Shown here in pieces: positions 46,968 to 57,543 of a stretch of 59,899 nucleotides of DNA. The stretch's first letter is position 1, and each line of letters starts with the position of its first letter. Where the stretch lies: positions 1-59,899 of the forward strand of contig JASJFT010000253.1 in assembly GCA_030770425.1 (NCBI GenBank). The letters run 5' to 3'. Source of the stretch: Darksidea phi. Taxonomy: Eukaryota > Ascomycota > Dothideomycetes > Pleosporales > Lentitheciaceae. The translations under genes and the position numbers were made by a program. A model generated the notes under the pieces. It saw only the letters and a program-made list of their open reading frames with translations, was not told where the DNA came from and did not search any database.

Positions 46968-47260
46968 GCTGAGAACTGTCGCTGCGGCGGTCGCCTGGAA
47001 CCCGGCCGCCCCCAGCAGGTGTAGCAACGCACGACGCTATGGCAAATCCAAGCATGCAATCTATTATCGGAAACTCGTTGGGGCCGCTTGAATCGGTCGG
47101 TCGCCCGTCATCTGCTCGTACAATACTTGCGGCTTCGACGTATACGGCCAGGGTGCTCTAGCGTGTCCCGCCAAACGGGAACGCTAACAGGCTTACCCAA
47201 TAGCCTGCCCGTTTGACTAGTACAGAAATTGGAGTGTACAGGACATGCGATGGAGAACAA
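46968..47260. repeat. Pogo-derived dispersed repeat, copy R1
   Basis: Begins GCTGAGAACTGTCGCTG and runs through GAATCGGTCGG, CTTCGACGTATACGGCC and GCCCGTTTGACTAGTACAG. The same string of words occurs in R2-R5. It replaces the expected continuation of array unit 4 at the word GACGAGAATGGAA. Confidence 0.8.
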
Positions 47261-47324
47261 GGTCTAAGTCTTGATTTCGTCGTGACGCAAGGCCGTGGTT
47301 TAGTGATCGGCACGACGCTGTCAC

Positions 47325-47490
47325 CTGTCGTCTGCTCGCACTTGCGGCTTCGACGTATACGGCCGGGCGCGCTCTAGCGTGTCCCGCGCTCCCCGGCTCC
47401 CCCAATAGCCTGCCCGTTTGACTAGTACAGAAATTGGAGTGCATAGGACATGCGATGGAGAACAAGGTTGCCATCTTGATTTCGTCGTAA
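47325..47490. repeat. Pogo-derived dispersed repeat, copy R2 (partial)
   Basis: Shares CTTCGACGTATACGGCC, GCCCGTTTGACTAGTACAG and the following ACATGCGATGGAGAACAAGG with R1. The R1/R2 pair therefore looks like a tandem duplication of about 210 bases. Confidence 0.8.
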
Positions 47491-47519
47491 CGCAAGGCCG
47501 TAGTTTGGTAATCAGCACG

Positions 47520-47710
47520 ATGCTATGATGAATTCAAGCATGCAATCTTTTATCTGAAACTTGTTGGGGCCAATTGAATCGGTCGCCCGTCGTCTACTCG
47601 CACCGGCTTCGACGTATACGGCCGGGCGCGCTCTAGCGTATCTCGCCACACGGGAACGCTAGATGGCTAACCCAATAGCCTGCCCGTTTGACTAGTACAG
47701 AAATTGGAAT
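47520..47710. repeat. Pogo-derived dispersed repeat, copy R3
   Basis: Shares GAATTCAAGCATGCAATC, GAATCGGTCGCCCGTCGTC, CTTCGACGTATACGGCC and GCCCGTTTGACTAGTACAG with the other copies. It ends about 220 bases before the next gene. Confidence 0.8.
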
Positions 47711-47932
47711 TTGGCATCGTGGACAGGCATTGCGTATCTCTGCTGCTAGGTACCGCGGGAAGAAGAAGAAGAAGCGGCTAGAAAGTCCGCTGAACCGGAG
47801 GGTGACGGGGACGATTCTCCGACATGTTAAAGAGGCACCACTGCTGCGCTCGCGGTCTCCATCTCAAACCGCTCACATTTCTCAAGCAATCATCCGTCGT
47901 TTCTGCAAATTTCCGTCTACTGCAACTCTACC

Positions 47933-49952
47933 ATGGATGCCTTCATCCATTATAGAAATAGTTTTCCAGCGCTCGAAAGCAATGCTATTCGTCTCTCCCC
48001 ATCCCCAGCCCCCTCCACTACCCCCCGCCTCCCTCCTCTAATACCCAGCATACGAGGCTGGCAGCGTACCGAGCGGGATAGGATTCAGCCTCACGGCCTT
48101 CCAGTCTTTGTGGACTTCTTTGGTTCCGACCAGCCGAAAGATCCTCTTCTAAGCCGTCAGGCGGCTCGAGGTAATCCATCGGGAGACCATGGTAAGCGCA
48201 CATGTGGTTGGAACCGTGGCTCGTTGTATCTGACGTATAATAGTACCAGAAGGCCCCGTTACTGCAACGCGCAATTCTGTCCGGAACGGTACTCGAGGTG
48301 GCCCCCAAGTTGTCGGCATCGATTATAAGGGCGGTGACAACCGACGCGATAGCGAGGATAATACCCTCCCGCCCCTTTCGCTCCTATTGCCCAAGGCCAA
48401 GGAGAAGACAGCAATGGCCAGGTCCGACCTAGGCCGACAGCCCACTAGCCCGGAGCGGCTGGTTCACAATAGAAGTTTGCTTTGCACTGGACTTAGCCCG
48501 GAGCGGCTGGTTCACAATAGAAGTTTGCTTTGCACTGGACTTAGCCCGGAGCGGCTGGTTGGCGGGAGTCGGGGTGAGCACATCACATCCCTAATATTTC
48601 GTCTGTCCGCGGACGATGCTCACACTACACCATAGATATGCCGATCGTACTAGATGACGACGAGCCGGTCCGCATTGAGGACTTCTATTCCTCTGTTTTC
48701 GGTCTTCTGACTGAGTCTACCAGCGGTCGGATTGTAGACTCGGCCGCCGATGGCGCCAATGCCGCCAATAGCAATCGCGACCACGGTGACCAGAACGTCG
48801 GCCGCCATGCTCTCGGCGATAAGGAGCGCAGGCGTCAATGGCATGGCCCGTTTCGGCCACACAGCGAAGCCACGGCTGAGTCCGATGGGAACGCGCCGCT
48901 CTCAGTGCCGCCGGCTTCCGCTGGCCATATTCACAATGCTTATGCTGGGCGTCAGAGGACCTTTCGCACGGGTTCCGTGGGACATAACCCTGGAGATCAG
49001 AAAAGGCAAGGCCCGTCTTCTCCGCGTCGCACCGACATCCGCGATGGGCGTCCCTCGCTCACCAGCTCAAGCGGAGAATCGGTCCTCGGTGAGCACCCGG
49101 GGGACGGTCCCGACCGCACCGTCTCCCCAAGCCCTACCGAGGTCGCAGGTGATGGTCTGTACGACGTCTATGCTGCCGGCACCGAGCGCGAAGGTGGGAG
49201 TGCAGGCTCTCGAAAAGCAGACCAACGGCGACAGCAGCCAACCAGAAGCTCCTCAGTCTCAGAGCATTCTTCGAACTCCATTTTGAATTCAAGTCAAGGT
49301 AATTACCATACCGTCTCAGTTTGTGCTTCAACGTTCCTAATCTCACATCGCAGAACGCGTGGCGCTGGAGGAAGTCTCACCCGAGAAGCATGACGACGAG
49401 GTCCTCCAACCTGACGTCAACACTCCCACTCCACAGAATCTGCCTCCCACCCAGAAACGACCTGCTACTCCTGTAGGGTCTCACTCGCCTATCGAGGATG
49501 CCGAGGTCCTCCAACCTGACGTCAACACTCCCACTCCACAGAATCCGCCTCCTACCCAGAAACGACCTGCTACTCCTGTAGGGTCTCACTCGCCTGTCGA
49601 GGATGCCCCGCTCCCCAAACGGCGTCGCTGCTCCGCAAGAGTGGCAACTCAGAAGCCGAGGGAGCCGAGGGAGATCTCGACACGTTTGGATCCTCGTGAG
49701 GAGAAGGCACCACGCTACGCATTGCCGCTCTCACGATCCTCTCGTGGCAAAAACTGGGAAGTTGTAGACATTGGTGGCGTCTCCTTGGGGGAAGACGGGC
49801 TTCTGAGTTGTAAGTTGCTATGGGAACCAACAGTGGTGCCAGTAACCAGTCTCAATGGAGCTCTGCTTGAGCGAGCTGAGGAATTGGTCAAGCGGGATTA
49901 CGGAGCCGATACATGGGACAAGTGGCTTGAGATGCAGAGGGCGAAACGTTGA
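47933..49952 (+). CDS. Repeat-containing protein with chromodomain-like C-terminus (4 exons)
   Basis: Exons 47933-48191, 48250-48573, 48636-49298 and 49354-49952 join in phase to 614 residues. Donors are GTAAGC, GTGAGC and GTAATT. Most of the protein is disordered and polar. Exon 2 carries a 48-base tandem repeat (16 residues, LVHNRSLLCTG core) and exon 4 a 105-base repeat (35 residues, EVLQPDVNTPTPQN core); both keep frame. A basic patch PLPKRRR could be a nuclear signal. The last 70 residues fold-match by eye to a chromodomain: NWEVVDIGGV, a Cys-Lys-Leu-Leu-Trp-Glu-Pro strand, then a C-terminal helix ALLERAEELVKRDYG. Such domains bind methylated histones or derive from retroelement integrases. 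The assignment is tentative. Confidence 0.65.
48447..48560 (+). repeat. 48-base coding tandem repeat (2.4 copies)
   Basis: Unit beginning AGCCCGGAGCGGCTGGTTC starts at 48,447, 48,495 and 48,543; the first two are identical. In frame with exon 2. Confidence 0.95.
49398..49607 (+). repeat. 105-base coding tandem repeat (2 copies)
   Basis: Copies at 49,398-49,502 and 49,503-49,607 differ at a few bases. In frame with exon 4; each encodes 35 residues rich in Pro and Thr. Confidence 0.95.
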
Positions 49953-50433
49953 CGCCACCGTAGTAACGTGGGAGCTTGGCGTCATGGCTCTGTCATCTGA
50001 CCCATTCTAATGTCTTTGCAATCTGGTGTTTGATGGAAAGTCCTGGAGAGGTTGAGAATATTACCGTTGGTGAAAGAAGGTTGCGCTCAACTGTATTATA
50101 AAGTTAGAAGTCCTCCATATTGCGAAAATACACCGAATGTTGTCTCGATTCAAAGCTTGTTGCTACGCACACTGGTAACGATCATGTTCCGCACAAATAT
50201 ACCCATGAAAAATTCCTATAGCTCTTCCATACATCTCATTTGTGAGACACTGAAACGAACGTTGGCAGCAGCTCCAGAGCGAGAGGTTCAGTCGAAGCGG
50301 GCGTTGCTCCGTGCGTTGACGCTTGCGTGGTTTGGAAGATTCGCGGTCTTGGCGGCGGTAGATGAGTCACACTGAACTTTTTTGGATCCACTGCCAACAA
50401 AATCCATCGCCGGCAGCGTTGTGTTATTTATCA
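49953..50433. other. Intergenic, no supported gene
   Basis: Short open frames occur but show no family motif. The kinase downstream could start at an in-frame ATG at 50,362 inside this stretch. Confidence 0.5.
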
Positions 50434-51213
50434 ATGGCAATTCCGCCGCCTCCAACTCTTCCTACGACCGCGTGGACTCATGCGTACAGCAGTCCACCTC
50501 GCAATCATCAAAGCGGGCAGTTGATCGGCAATGGATCCTTCGGATTTGTTTGGCGGATCGCGGAAGATCGCGTTATGAAAGAACCGAAAATCTACCCCTC
50601 AAACAACCCCAACACAGCTTATTCCAACATGGTTAATCGCGCTGAAATCATGAACGAGAAGGCCGTCTACGAACGACTGGGAAGCCATGACGGAATCGTC
50701 CAATGTTTCAAAGCACTGGACGAGTCAATTGAGCTCGCTTTTGCCAACCAAGGCGACCTATCGACCTATATACAGACAAACCCCTTACCATCTCGAGAGT
50801 TTAGAGCCAAGTGGATTCAGTTGCTAGTGGATACCTTCAGCTACGCGCATACTCGCAGGGTTGTCGTCCAAGACGTTGCTCTCCGGAATATCCTCGTACA
50901 CGACAATTCCTTAAAGCTATCAGACTTTGGGGAAGCCTTCTTATTACCATTAGACACCGATATGGAACGCTTTTGTGTCAACGATACTACCCCTCAAATT
51001 GAGATACTTCATCTCGGGTACGTCTTGTACTCTATTGCCGTCTGGCAGGAGTTCAAATATAATTACTTCGATACCGAGCGCTGGCCAGAAGCAGAAGAGC
51101 TGCCTGCGACGGACGACATCCTCTTTGCGAGCATTATCAAAAAGTGCTGGAACGGAGAGTATGCCAGTATGGAAGAACTCCAGAAGGACATACATGGTAT
51201 GGTGGATGAGTAA
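50434..51213 (+). CDS. Short fungal protein kinase-like protein
   Basis: Single-exon gene of 259 residues from the Met of MAIPPPPTL; an earlier in-frame ATG at 50,362 would give 283. Kinase subdomains can be read in order: glycine loop IGNGSFGFV (about residue 32), Lys in VMKEP, catalytic loop VVVQDVALRNILV, DFG in LSDFGEAF, and a C-lobe without an obvious APE motif. The catalytic Asp and Asn are kept, but the HRD His/Arg are replaced (VQD). This is seen in many short fungal kinases related to FunK-like or stress-type STKs. With only about 250 residues it is a bare kinase domain. Activity cannot be judged from sequence. It lies in an accessory-looking region with no operon-like partner. Confidence 0.8.
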   Translation: MAIPPPPTLPTTAWTHAYSSPPRNHQSGQLIGNGSFGFVWRIAEDRVMKEPKIYPSNNPNTAYSNMVNRAEIMNEKAVYERLGSHDGIVQCFKALDESIELAFANQGDLSTYIQTNPLPSREFRAKWIQLLVDTFSYAHTRRVVVQDVALRNILVHDNSLKLSDFGEAFLLPLDTDMERFCVNDTTPQIEILHLGYVLYSIAVWQEFKYNYFDTERWPEAEELPATDDILFASIIKKCWNGEYASMEELQKDIHGMVDE

Positions 51214-52031
51214 AGATGGGATAGATTTTGAATAGCTAGCATCTTGTATTCAGCTCGACTGGTACAACTAAACCGTTCAAGTCAACATTTCGTCTCGGTT
51301 ATCAGTGGCGTATGCATCTGGCTTGGTTACCACACTCAGACCTCAGCCATTTAGTTACACTGCGCTGGCAAAGGCTTTCTTGTTTACCATGTACGGTCCT
51401 GTTTCCGGCTCTATAGATTCCAATCGAGATTCTGAGTTATGAGTCTTCATACTGACGGCCTTCACAGCGCTTCGCCTTCGTGAAACACAAATCTTGATGG
51501 GGAATCCATGCGGAGCGTCTCGGGTGTCATGAGAATGACAAAAATGATTGGATACCATGTCACTCTCAAGTGACTCACTGGCGAACAAAAGAGATCCTTG
51601 AACAGGCAGCCGCCCTGCCGGAATCAAACGACTGGATGAAAACATTCCGCTCAGGCTTGGCATTGCTAAACGATACACTATCGAAGGCAGCAGCGAGTTG
51701 CGATGGGTAGCTACCATATCGCCGGGACCTATGTCGCCATGTTTAGAACCTTCCCGCTGCCTGAGTGATAGCTGACGTGACGGGGAAGTGGATGTAATAA
51801 GACATGATATTTTCCCAGGTCCCCACCATTTGGGCAGAAAATCCTTTCTCCCACCCGTCATTGATATCTTCACCTCTTTTCCTTCCGGATCAAGTCTGGT
51901 CACGGTCCTGGTATTCTCCTTGCTACTTGCCCACACTATCCTGGCTTTTGTTGGTATATCCTAAATCCGATGACAACGTTCTTAGCTAATGGCCTGCTGT
52001 TATTAGAGATTTGAACTGCCAGACCTCGAAG
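51214..52031. other. Intergenic with one doubtful minus-strand frame
   Basis: A minus-strand open frame at 51,355-51,861 (168 residues from the first ATG, starting MTGGRKDFLPKWWG) has no recognised motif and continues open upstream without an ATG. It may be a 3' exon of an unfound gene or chance. Nothing else is seen. Confidence 0.3.
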
Positions 52032-52322
52032 ATGTGTTATATAGAGCCTGCAACGCCAAAAACATGGAAATGTGGGCATACTACCATGGATCCAGAAGAG
52101 GACACTCCCGTAATGTGCCTCAATGCTCGCAATGCAGGACGATGGTGTGCTCCTCCCTACGAGAGAGCTAGTAAAGGTTCGAGCAGAAGTCGACAATTTG
52201 ATTGTCCCGCATGCCGCAATAAGAAAAAGCCCGATCCTAAAGGCGGTGATGGCGGGACTGGTACCGGTGGTTCAACTTCCACCCTTCAAACTCACCAGTC
52301 TGGAGTAACCGTCGGCGCTTAG
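52032..52322 (+). CDS. Small Cys-rich protein, putative zinc-binding
   Basis: Single-exon frame of 96 residues starting MCYIEPATPKTW. Cys and His are spaced like a small zinc-binding fold: KCGHTT near residue 15, CLNARNAGRWC at about 30-40, then SRQFDCPACRNKKKP at about 58-72. Similar small fungal proteins with a CGH...C...C...C-x2-C layout are common and uncharacterised. The tail is Gly/Thr-rich and disordered. No signal peptide, so it is probably intracellular. An intron is not needed. The upstream in-frame extension begins at a TTG, so the ATG at 52,032 was chosen. Confidence 0.5.
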   Translation: MCYIEPATPKTWKCGHTTMDPEEDTPVMCLNARNAGRWCAPPYERASKGSSRSRQFDCPACRNKKKPDPKGGDGGTGTGGSTSTLQTHQSGVTVGA

Positions 52323-53425
52323 TCTGTTCGGTATGATATCCTCTTTACTCTCTTCGGGTCGGGACTGCTAAACCCCTTTTTGATAGTTATGCATCACTGC
52401 TATGCTTACATTAGCACGGTAGATGGAGGCTCGGGAAGAAAATGGCTGGCAGATCAATCCAACCTCTCCAGAAATTTCGCACAGCTTCTCTTTATCCATT
52501 CCATGCAGCCTAGACCGTGTGCATGCGTGATCGATGACGGCGGAGAGGTAGGTCGGCTTGATGTAGGTGATGCAAATGGCAAATGATGATAAAAGTTAAC
52601 TTGCTCCTGCCACCATTCTCCAAGTTGACGCCGTCGCGCTGCATCCGTATGGCACAGACCATACCAAGACGGGATTCTGGCTGCGCCACCAAAATCCTGT
52701 GCTGCCCCGCTCGCGACATGCCCATTTTTCCTCGATGACGCATAGCAGCTCAAGCATTCTAAAGTGCCGATGCACTCTGACCCAGCAACGACTTAATCTT
52801 GTTTATGGCGTTAATAGCATTTTCCACAAACTTTTGCCACGTGACTGTATGAACGACCACAGCAGCACATCAAATATACAAAGTAAGTGTCTGGTTTTAC
52901 TTGCGGCAAGGGTGCTATAATGAGCTCTATTAATTATATGGCTTGCTTGGGGCCGGTCGAGCTTGGCGCGGGTGCCTTGGGGGAACGATCGGACGCCCAA
53001 CACTAAATGTATGAAACATAAATAGAATGGCGAGTAGTAGACATCTCCCTCTCAAGGTACAATCCGCATGCAAACATGGCGGAATACCGTAGCTGCGAGG
53101 TTTCGCTGGACCAAGCTAACCAACTCATTGACGCATCGCGTCAATCCGGGTTATGATAGATATTCTGGTTACGAGAGCTCTCGGGTCGTTGCACTTTTAA
53201 AATGCACGACATCGCATGGAGCCTGATTCGGAATGGTGCCGTTGGCAATAGCTCCGGGCCTCGCATTGTTGGGTGGGGTCGCCCATCGGTCTAGAGGCAC
53301 ACGGGTAACATCCATCACCATATCTGCAGACACCCAGAACCGGACGCTGCAGGGACGCAGCCTAGCATCCCACTGTTGTCGTGTCAGGTTGAGAAGAACG
53401 GAGTTCGGTTGATGTCACGGCGATG
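52323..53425. other. Intergenic, no supported gene
   Basis: About 1.1 kb of unique sequence with short overlapping frames on both strands, none protein-like. Confidence 0.45.
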
Positions 53426-53700
53426 GCTGAGAACTGTCGCTGAGGCGGTCGCCCGGAACCCGGCCGCGCCCAGCAGGTGTAGCAAAAATTCGAACGGTAT
53501 CAACGCACGACTCTATAATAAATTCAAGCGTACAATCTTTTATCGGAAACTCGGTAGGGGCAATTGAATCGGTCGCCCGTCGTCTGCGCGCACTCGCGGC
53601 TTCGACACGTGCTTAGGGCGCGCTCCAGCGTGTCCCACCAAACGGACACGCTACCTGGCTGCCTCAACAGCCTGCCCGTTTACTACTGCAGAAATTGGGG
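53426..53700. repeat. Pogo-derived dispersed repeat, copy R4
   Basis: Same order of words as R1 and R5: GCTGAGAACTGTCGCTG, CCGCGCCCAGCAGGTGTAGC, TTCGAACGGTATCAACGCAC, GAATCGGTCGCCCGTCGTC, CGCTCCAGCGTGTCCCACC, and CAGAAATTGGGG at the end. Confidence 0.85.
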
Positions 53701-54366
53701 GAAGCTCCAAATTTGCGTAGGGAAGTTTTGTGGGCGCTTATTGCCACTTGGCTGGGTTTGATTGGGCAGGGAATCTTCTATGAAGACATTTCTAGGGCTT
53801 TCACAGGTCACGGCCGACATTAAAGTCTACCTCGTCTCACTCATGTGATGAATACGTCTGATACCAAGCTCAACGCTGCCGGACACAATGCGCATACGTA
53901 AGCGCGAGAAAGAACCCTAGTATGATCTTAGCAGCACCTCCTCTCGCTACAGGTCAAAGTTATTTATCGTCATATGGTGTTGTTAGGACAATATATGAAC
54001 ATGGAGTAGGTGTGATTAGATTAGCATCTCTTTCTGCTCCGCATCTTATCGAAAAGTTCGCGCCAAGAGGTTGCAGTAGGTCTCTCGATCCATCACCCCC
54101 TCCACTCCAACAATTTCGCCGGCAGTGGTTATATTCCATGCCATTCCATCGTGCCATAGTGGGCCGAAATTACTGCCGCATGTAGTCTCACGCTTGATGA
54201 GACCAGTCTGTGGGCCAGGTGCATAAACACCAATCGACCACCCTGAAGCCCTCGTTGAACATATAGACATGTTGATCCCCAGCTCGAGATAATGCTCACT
54301 GCATCGGCTCATATATAAGGAGACCAGAACGTATATAACTGCAACATGTCAAAAATGAACGTGCTC
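53701..54366. other. Intergenic with one doubtful small frame
   Basis: A minus-strand frame at 54,046-54,312 (88 residues, starting MSRCSEHYLELG, four Cys) could be a small protein. It has no signal peptide and no recognised family. Nothing else is supported. Confidence 0.3.
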
Positions 54367-55275
54367 TTATGAAAATAGTTCTATGAGAAATAGTAGTACC
54401 CAGGCATATTCGTTCCAATACGGCTCCAACATTTTCTCGATCCAGTCACTCCAGTCATCCTTCCATGCTCCGCACCCGAAAAGCGCTCTTGAGTACTCCC
54501 AGTAGCTTGGATACCATCCAGCAAACTCCCAGTCGATGATCACGAGCTCTAGGTCTGTCGAGGTCCACTGGACTAGGCCATTCTCTGTTGTTGCCGGAGG
54601 CTTCCGGAACATGACGTTCTTCGGCTGGAAATCCGCATGCGTGAAAACTGGAGCGTGGTTCTGGAAGATATCCTTGAAGGCGCGCGAGAAGTGCTGCGTC
54701 TTGTATTTAGAATGGCCTTCACTGGCGTATCTAGCGATAATAGCCTCATTCAGGTCTGACTCGGTATCGAATGGTCCATTGAATGAGGTTGAATCATCCC
54801 CAGAGTCGAAAAGTGAATCCGTCAATCCACGACGACCAAAGCTGCAGTATCCTCCAGGTGATTCCAGCCTCCGCATCTCTTCGAAGACATGGCGGAGCTT
54901 CGAAGCTACTGCCTCTTTTTCCGTTTGACCAATTTTTAACCAAACAGAAGCTAGCGTGGGACCTCTGATGCGCTCCATAACCATGTAGCTGTATGTGTCG
55001 TTGTCGGGTCCTGGCTTCTGGTACAACGCATAGATACGGGGTACAGGAACGGTTGATGAGTGTTGGAGGAAAAGCATAGTCTGCCCCTCTTGTAAATTGA
55101 CAAATGCGCCATATTTGACAATGAAGTGGTCGCCAACTCCGACGACTTTGCCCGACGCCCCGGACATGCGCTCATTTAGGATTTCTGTCGCAGATTCGAT
55201 CTCTTCCGCCGTGGGCAACGTAGCAGGAAGGCTTGCTTCGTCGATAAAGTATGGTAGGGTGAAAGAGGCCATCAT
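54367..55275 (-). CDS. Phosphotransferase (APH-type kinase) family protein, motifs intact
   Basis: Single-exon gene of 302 residues starting MMASFTLPYF. It shows the ordered motifs of the aminoglycoside phosphotransferase/choline kinase-like fold. These are Lys in HFIVKYG, the linker YMVMERIRGPTLASVW, the Brenner loop THADFQPKNVMF with catalytic Asp and metal-binding Asn, and IIDWEFAGWYPSYWEY with the second metal-binding Asp. All key residues are present, in contrast to the four array paralogs 8-14 kb to the left. The substrate is unknown; fungal members rarely act on antibiotics. The start precedes the family N-terminal helix (TAEEIESATEIL) at normal distance. The C-terminus is slightly short. 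Confidence 0.87.
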   Translation of the reverse strand: MMASFTLPYFIDEASLPATLPTAEEIESATEILNERMSGASGKVVGVGDHFIVKYGAFVNLQEGQTMLFLQHSSTVPVPRIYALYQKPGPDNDTYSYMVMERIRGPTLASVWLKIGQTEKEAVASKLRHVFEEMRRLESPGGYCSFGRRGLTDSLFDSGDDSTSFNGPFDTESDLNEAIIARYASEGHSKYKTQHFSRAFKDIFQNHAPVFTHADFQPKNVMFRKPPATTENGLVQWTSTDLELVIIDWEFAGWYPSYWEYSRALFGCGAWKDDWSDWIEKMLEPYWNEYAWVLLFLIELFS

Positions 55276-55526
55276 AGCGGCTGTCGGAGAAAGCTAAGGT
55301 ATCAAAAAAGGCATGGATGCGAAGATCATTTGCTCTGTTTCGTCATTCACTTGTTGTGGTGCTGCGTGAGATTGTTGTATGGGCCCATTTTCTTCGTAAG
55401 ATGAAACCCTCACTTGTCAGCCACATTAAGCTACTGGGGGGTGGCCCGGGCCTAGTAGCCGCCCACCCCAACAAAAACAGGCCGCCCTCACAAAAGACGC
55501 GATATCTATCAACAACGCTTTTCAAT
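55276..55526. other. Upstream region of APH gene and 5' flank of pogo remnant
   Basis: Contains a GC-rich imperfect palindrome at about 55,436-55,475 (GTGGCCCGGGCC) that may be the outer end of the truncated pogo-type element. Confidence 0.4.
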
Positions 55527-55904
55527 ATGGATGCCTGTGAGCTCACTATACAATCAGCTATCAGCGATCTCGATTCCGGTGTTTATACGAGCCTACGCGC
55601 TGCTACTAAGGCGTACGGCGTCCCTCGATCAACGCTACGCGGTCGAATAGCTGGCGCGATGATGAAGGGGGCGATGGAGCGAGGCGGGGGACAACGCTCA
55701 CGGCGATGGATGGCTGAGAACTGTCGCTTAGGCCGTCGCTGGAACCCGGCCGCGCCCAGCAGGTGTAGCAACAATTCGAACGGCATCAACGCACGACTCT
55801 GTGATAAATTCAAACATGCAATCTTTTATCCGAAAACTCGGTCGGGGCAATTTGAATCGGTCGCCTATCGTCTGCTCGTACTCGCGGCTTCGACGTATGC
55901 TTAG
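55527..55904 (+). pseudogene. Truncated pogo-type transposase: HTH psq N-terminus fused to repeat
   Basis: From the ATG at 55,527 the frame encodes a helix-turn-helix of the psq type: IQSAISDLDSGVYTSLRAAT, then KAYGVPRSTLRGRIAG. This is the N-terminus of fungal pogo/Fot1-like DDE transposases. After about 55 residues it runs into the dispersed repeat (MAENCRLGRRW onward) and stops. The CENP-B-like domain and the DDE catalytic core are gone. It shows that the dispersed repeat R1-R5 comes from, or was captured by, such an element. Confidence 0.75.
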
Positions 55905-56018
55905 GGCGCGCTCTAGCGTATCCTACTAAACGGGAACGCTACCTAGCTACCCTAGTAGTCTGCCCGTTTGACTGCTACAGAAATCGGAATGGGCATCGTG
56001 CACAGCACATGCGATGGA
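55713..56018. repeat. Pogo-derived dispersed repeat, copy R5
   Basis: Full-length copy with the same words as R4, continuing past CTGCTACAGAAATCGG to GCACATGCGATGGA as in R1 and R2. It is the only copy with the transposase N-terminus still attached. Confidence 0.85.
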
Positions 56019-56589
56019 ATTCTTGCCCATAGCGCTTGCTGATGAATGAATGCAGCACCCACCAAACATGTCTGTGCGTCGCATCCTTGATCTCGCCCAT
56101 CAACCTGCGACTCCTTTGACATTTCCGGGCTCTCGGTTCCAGTGTGCCTCATCTTCCGCCAAGAACGAGAAGCACGGTCCAGTCTTAACCGAGTCGATGC
56201 GAATCCCCCTAGCCTCTCCTCCGCGTGGATATGGTGCGCCGCTCCCCGCCTACCTCTAATCCATCGGTCCCTACGACCGACAATCGCTATATGCTCGAAC
56301 CGCGACTCTCAGGTTCACGCAAACGTCAACGCTTAGAGCCGCCCTAACCGAACGAAGCGTCGCAACTAATATAAGCTAGTACTTCTGGTAGTAAGAGGTA
56401 GAGTAGCGCTTGAGTTGCAACAACGTTAGGTTACGCATTTCATTCTCTGTAAACCACCAGCCTTCCATTATGACTATCCCACAACATTGCCGAAGATAGA
56501 GTATTCCCGTACTCCGTCATGTGCACGCCGTTCTTATCTGGATTGCTTCCATACTATTAAATCTCGTTTGAGTTGGTCCAATATCGACG
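56019..56589. other. Intergenic, no supported gene
   Basis: Short frames only. Part of the flank (56,050-56,340) resembles coding DNA in base composition, but no family is recognised. Confidence 0.4.
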
Positions 56590-56988
56590 CTAGCCTGCGG
56601 TCCTTGGGATCAGGAAGAACAGTTCGTCTATCTTTCGCTTTTCATAGACGTAACTTTCTAATGTAGACCAACTGGATACTTTGGCCCATAGTTTTGGAGA
56701 TATCTGGACTGCGTATCCCCCGATCGCATAATTTCTGAAGACGACTGTCGTCTTTCCATGTCCAAGGACCTCCGTGATTGACTGGTTGATCCTTTCTCTA
56801 ATTTCAACGTTCCTTAGTGGTCGATCTTGAATTAACAGACTAGTATCACACCTTCTGTTGGCCAGAGCGGCTCTTCGTGGTCCTCCGAGGGCTCGTCGCA
56901 GGCGTTGTATCTGTGATAGGCCTTCTAGCCGTATATGTGATTGTCGAACTGAATATGGGGCGAAATACTTCATAGTGCATATTTTCAT
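56590..56988 (-). CDS. Unrecognised small protein
   Basis: Open frame of 132 residues from an ATG, starting MKICTMKYFAPYS and ending FFLIPRTAG. The second half looks protein-like and globular: EIRERINQSITEVLGHGKTT, then FRNYAIGGYAVQISPKLWAKV. I recognise no family. A different frame overlaps its 5' end (56,846-57,070), so an upstream exon is possible. There is no support from neighbours. Confidence 0.35.
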   Translation of the reverse strand: MKICTMKYFAPYSVRQSHIRLEGLSQIQRLRRALGGPRRAALANRRCDTSLLIQDRPLRNVEIRERINQSITEVLGHGKTTVVFRNYAIGGYAVQISPKLWAKVSSWSTLESYVYEKRKIDELFFLIPRTAG

Positions 56989-57543
56989 GTTTAACGTTTC
57001 GCGGAAGAAGACCCGATGGATAACGATCTGCCCATGCTGGATGTGTAGAGGAAGGTGGCAGATATATCATTTCGCACCCTTAATCGCTCACAGTATCTGC
57101 GATAACGACAGAAGTAGAGAGGCTAGGGCGTGTAACGTTCGGCGGTGGGAGCTAGTCTAAAGTGAGTATAGCGTACGTTAAAGCGCTAGTGGGAGAAAGT
57201 TTAAGCAGCTTGCAAAAGCCAGAAGCCGAACCTGCACACCACTGTATAGTGGCCTGTGCATATTGGGATAGAATCGCTTTGATCTCCGGGCTCGTCCCTG
57301 CTTTTTGGATGGTGACTCATCATCCTGCAGCCAAAGCCAAGGGAACATTGGTCGTGTGTTGCCAAGGCGTCAACGGACTATACCCGAAGAGCTTAGTACA
57401 CTCCACGCCAAGAACCCCGCATCTCAACTCGCCCTCGCGTCATCAGAGTTCCCACCCATCCTTCTGCCACTGAGCGCGCCGCCATCCTTCTGCCACTGAG
57501 CGCGCCGCCATCCTTCTGCCACTGAGCGCGCCGCAATATAAAG
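56989..57543. promoter_or_regulatory. Upstream region of the DUF7924-type gene
   Basis: No supported gene. The last 90 bases hold a 26-base repeat in three copies, listed separately, directly ahead of the start codon. Confidence 0.45.
57456..57534. repeat. 26-base tandem repeat, three copies
   Basis: Unit CCATCCTTCTGCCACTGAGC plus CGCGCCG is repeated with a period of 26 bases. The last copy ends ten bases before the ATG at 57,544, so it probably lies in the 5' leader. Confidence 0.93.

Noticed and set aside
46609..47055. N-terminal extension of array paralog 4
   Set aside because: The extension is translated promoter sequence conserved at the DNA level in all units, where it is in other frames or closed; the shared start at MAA fits all copies.
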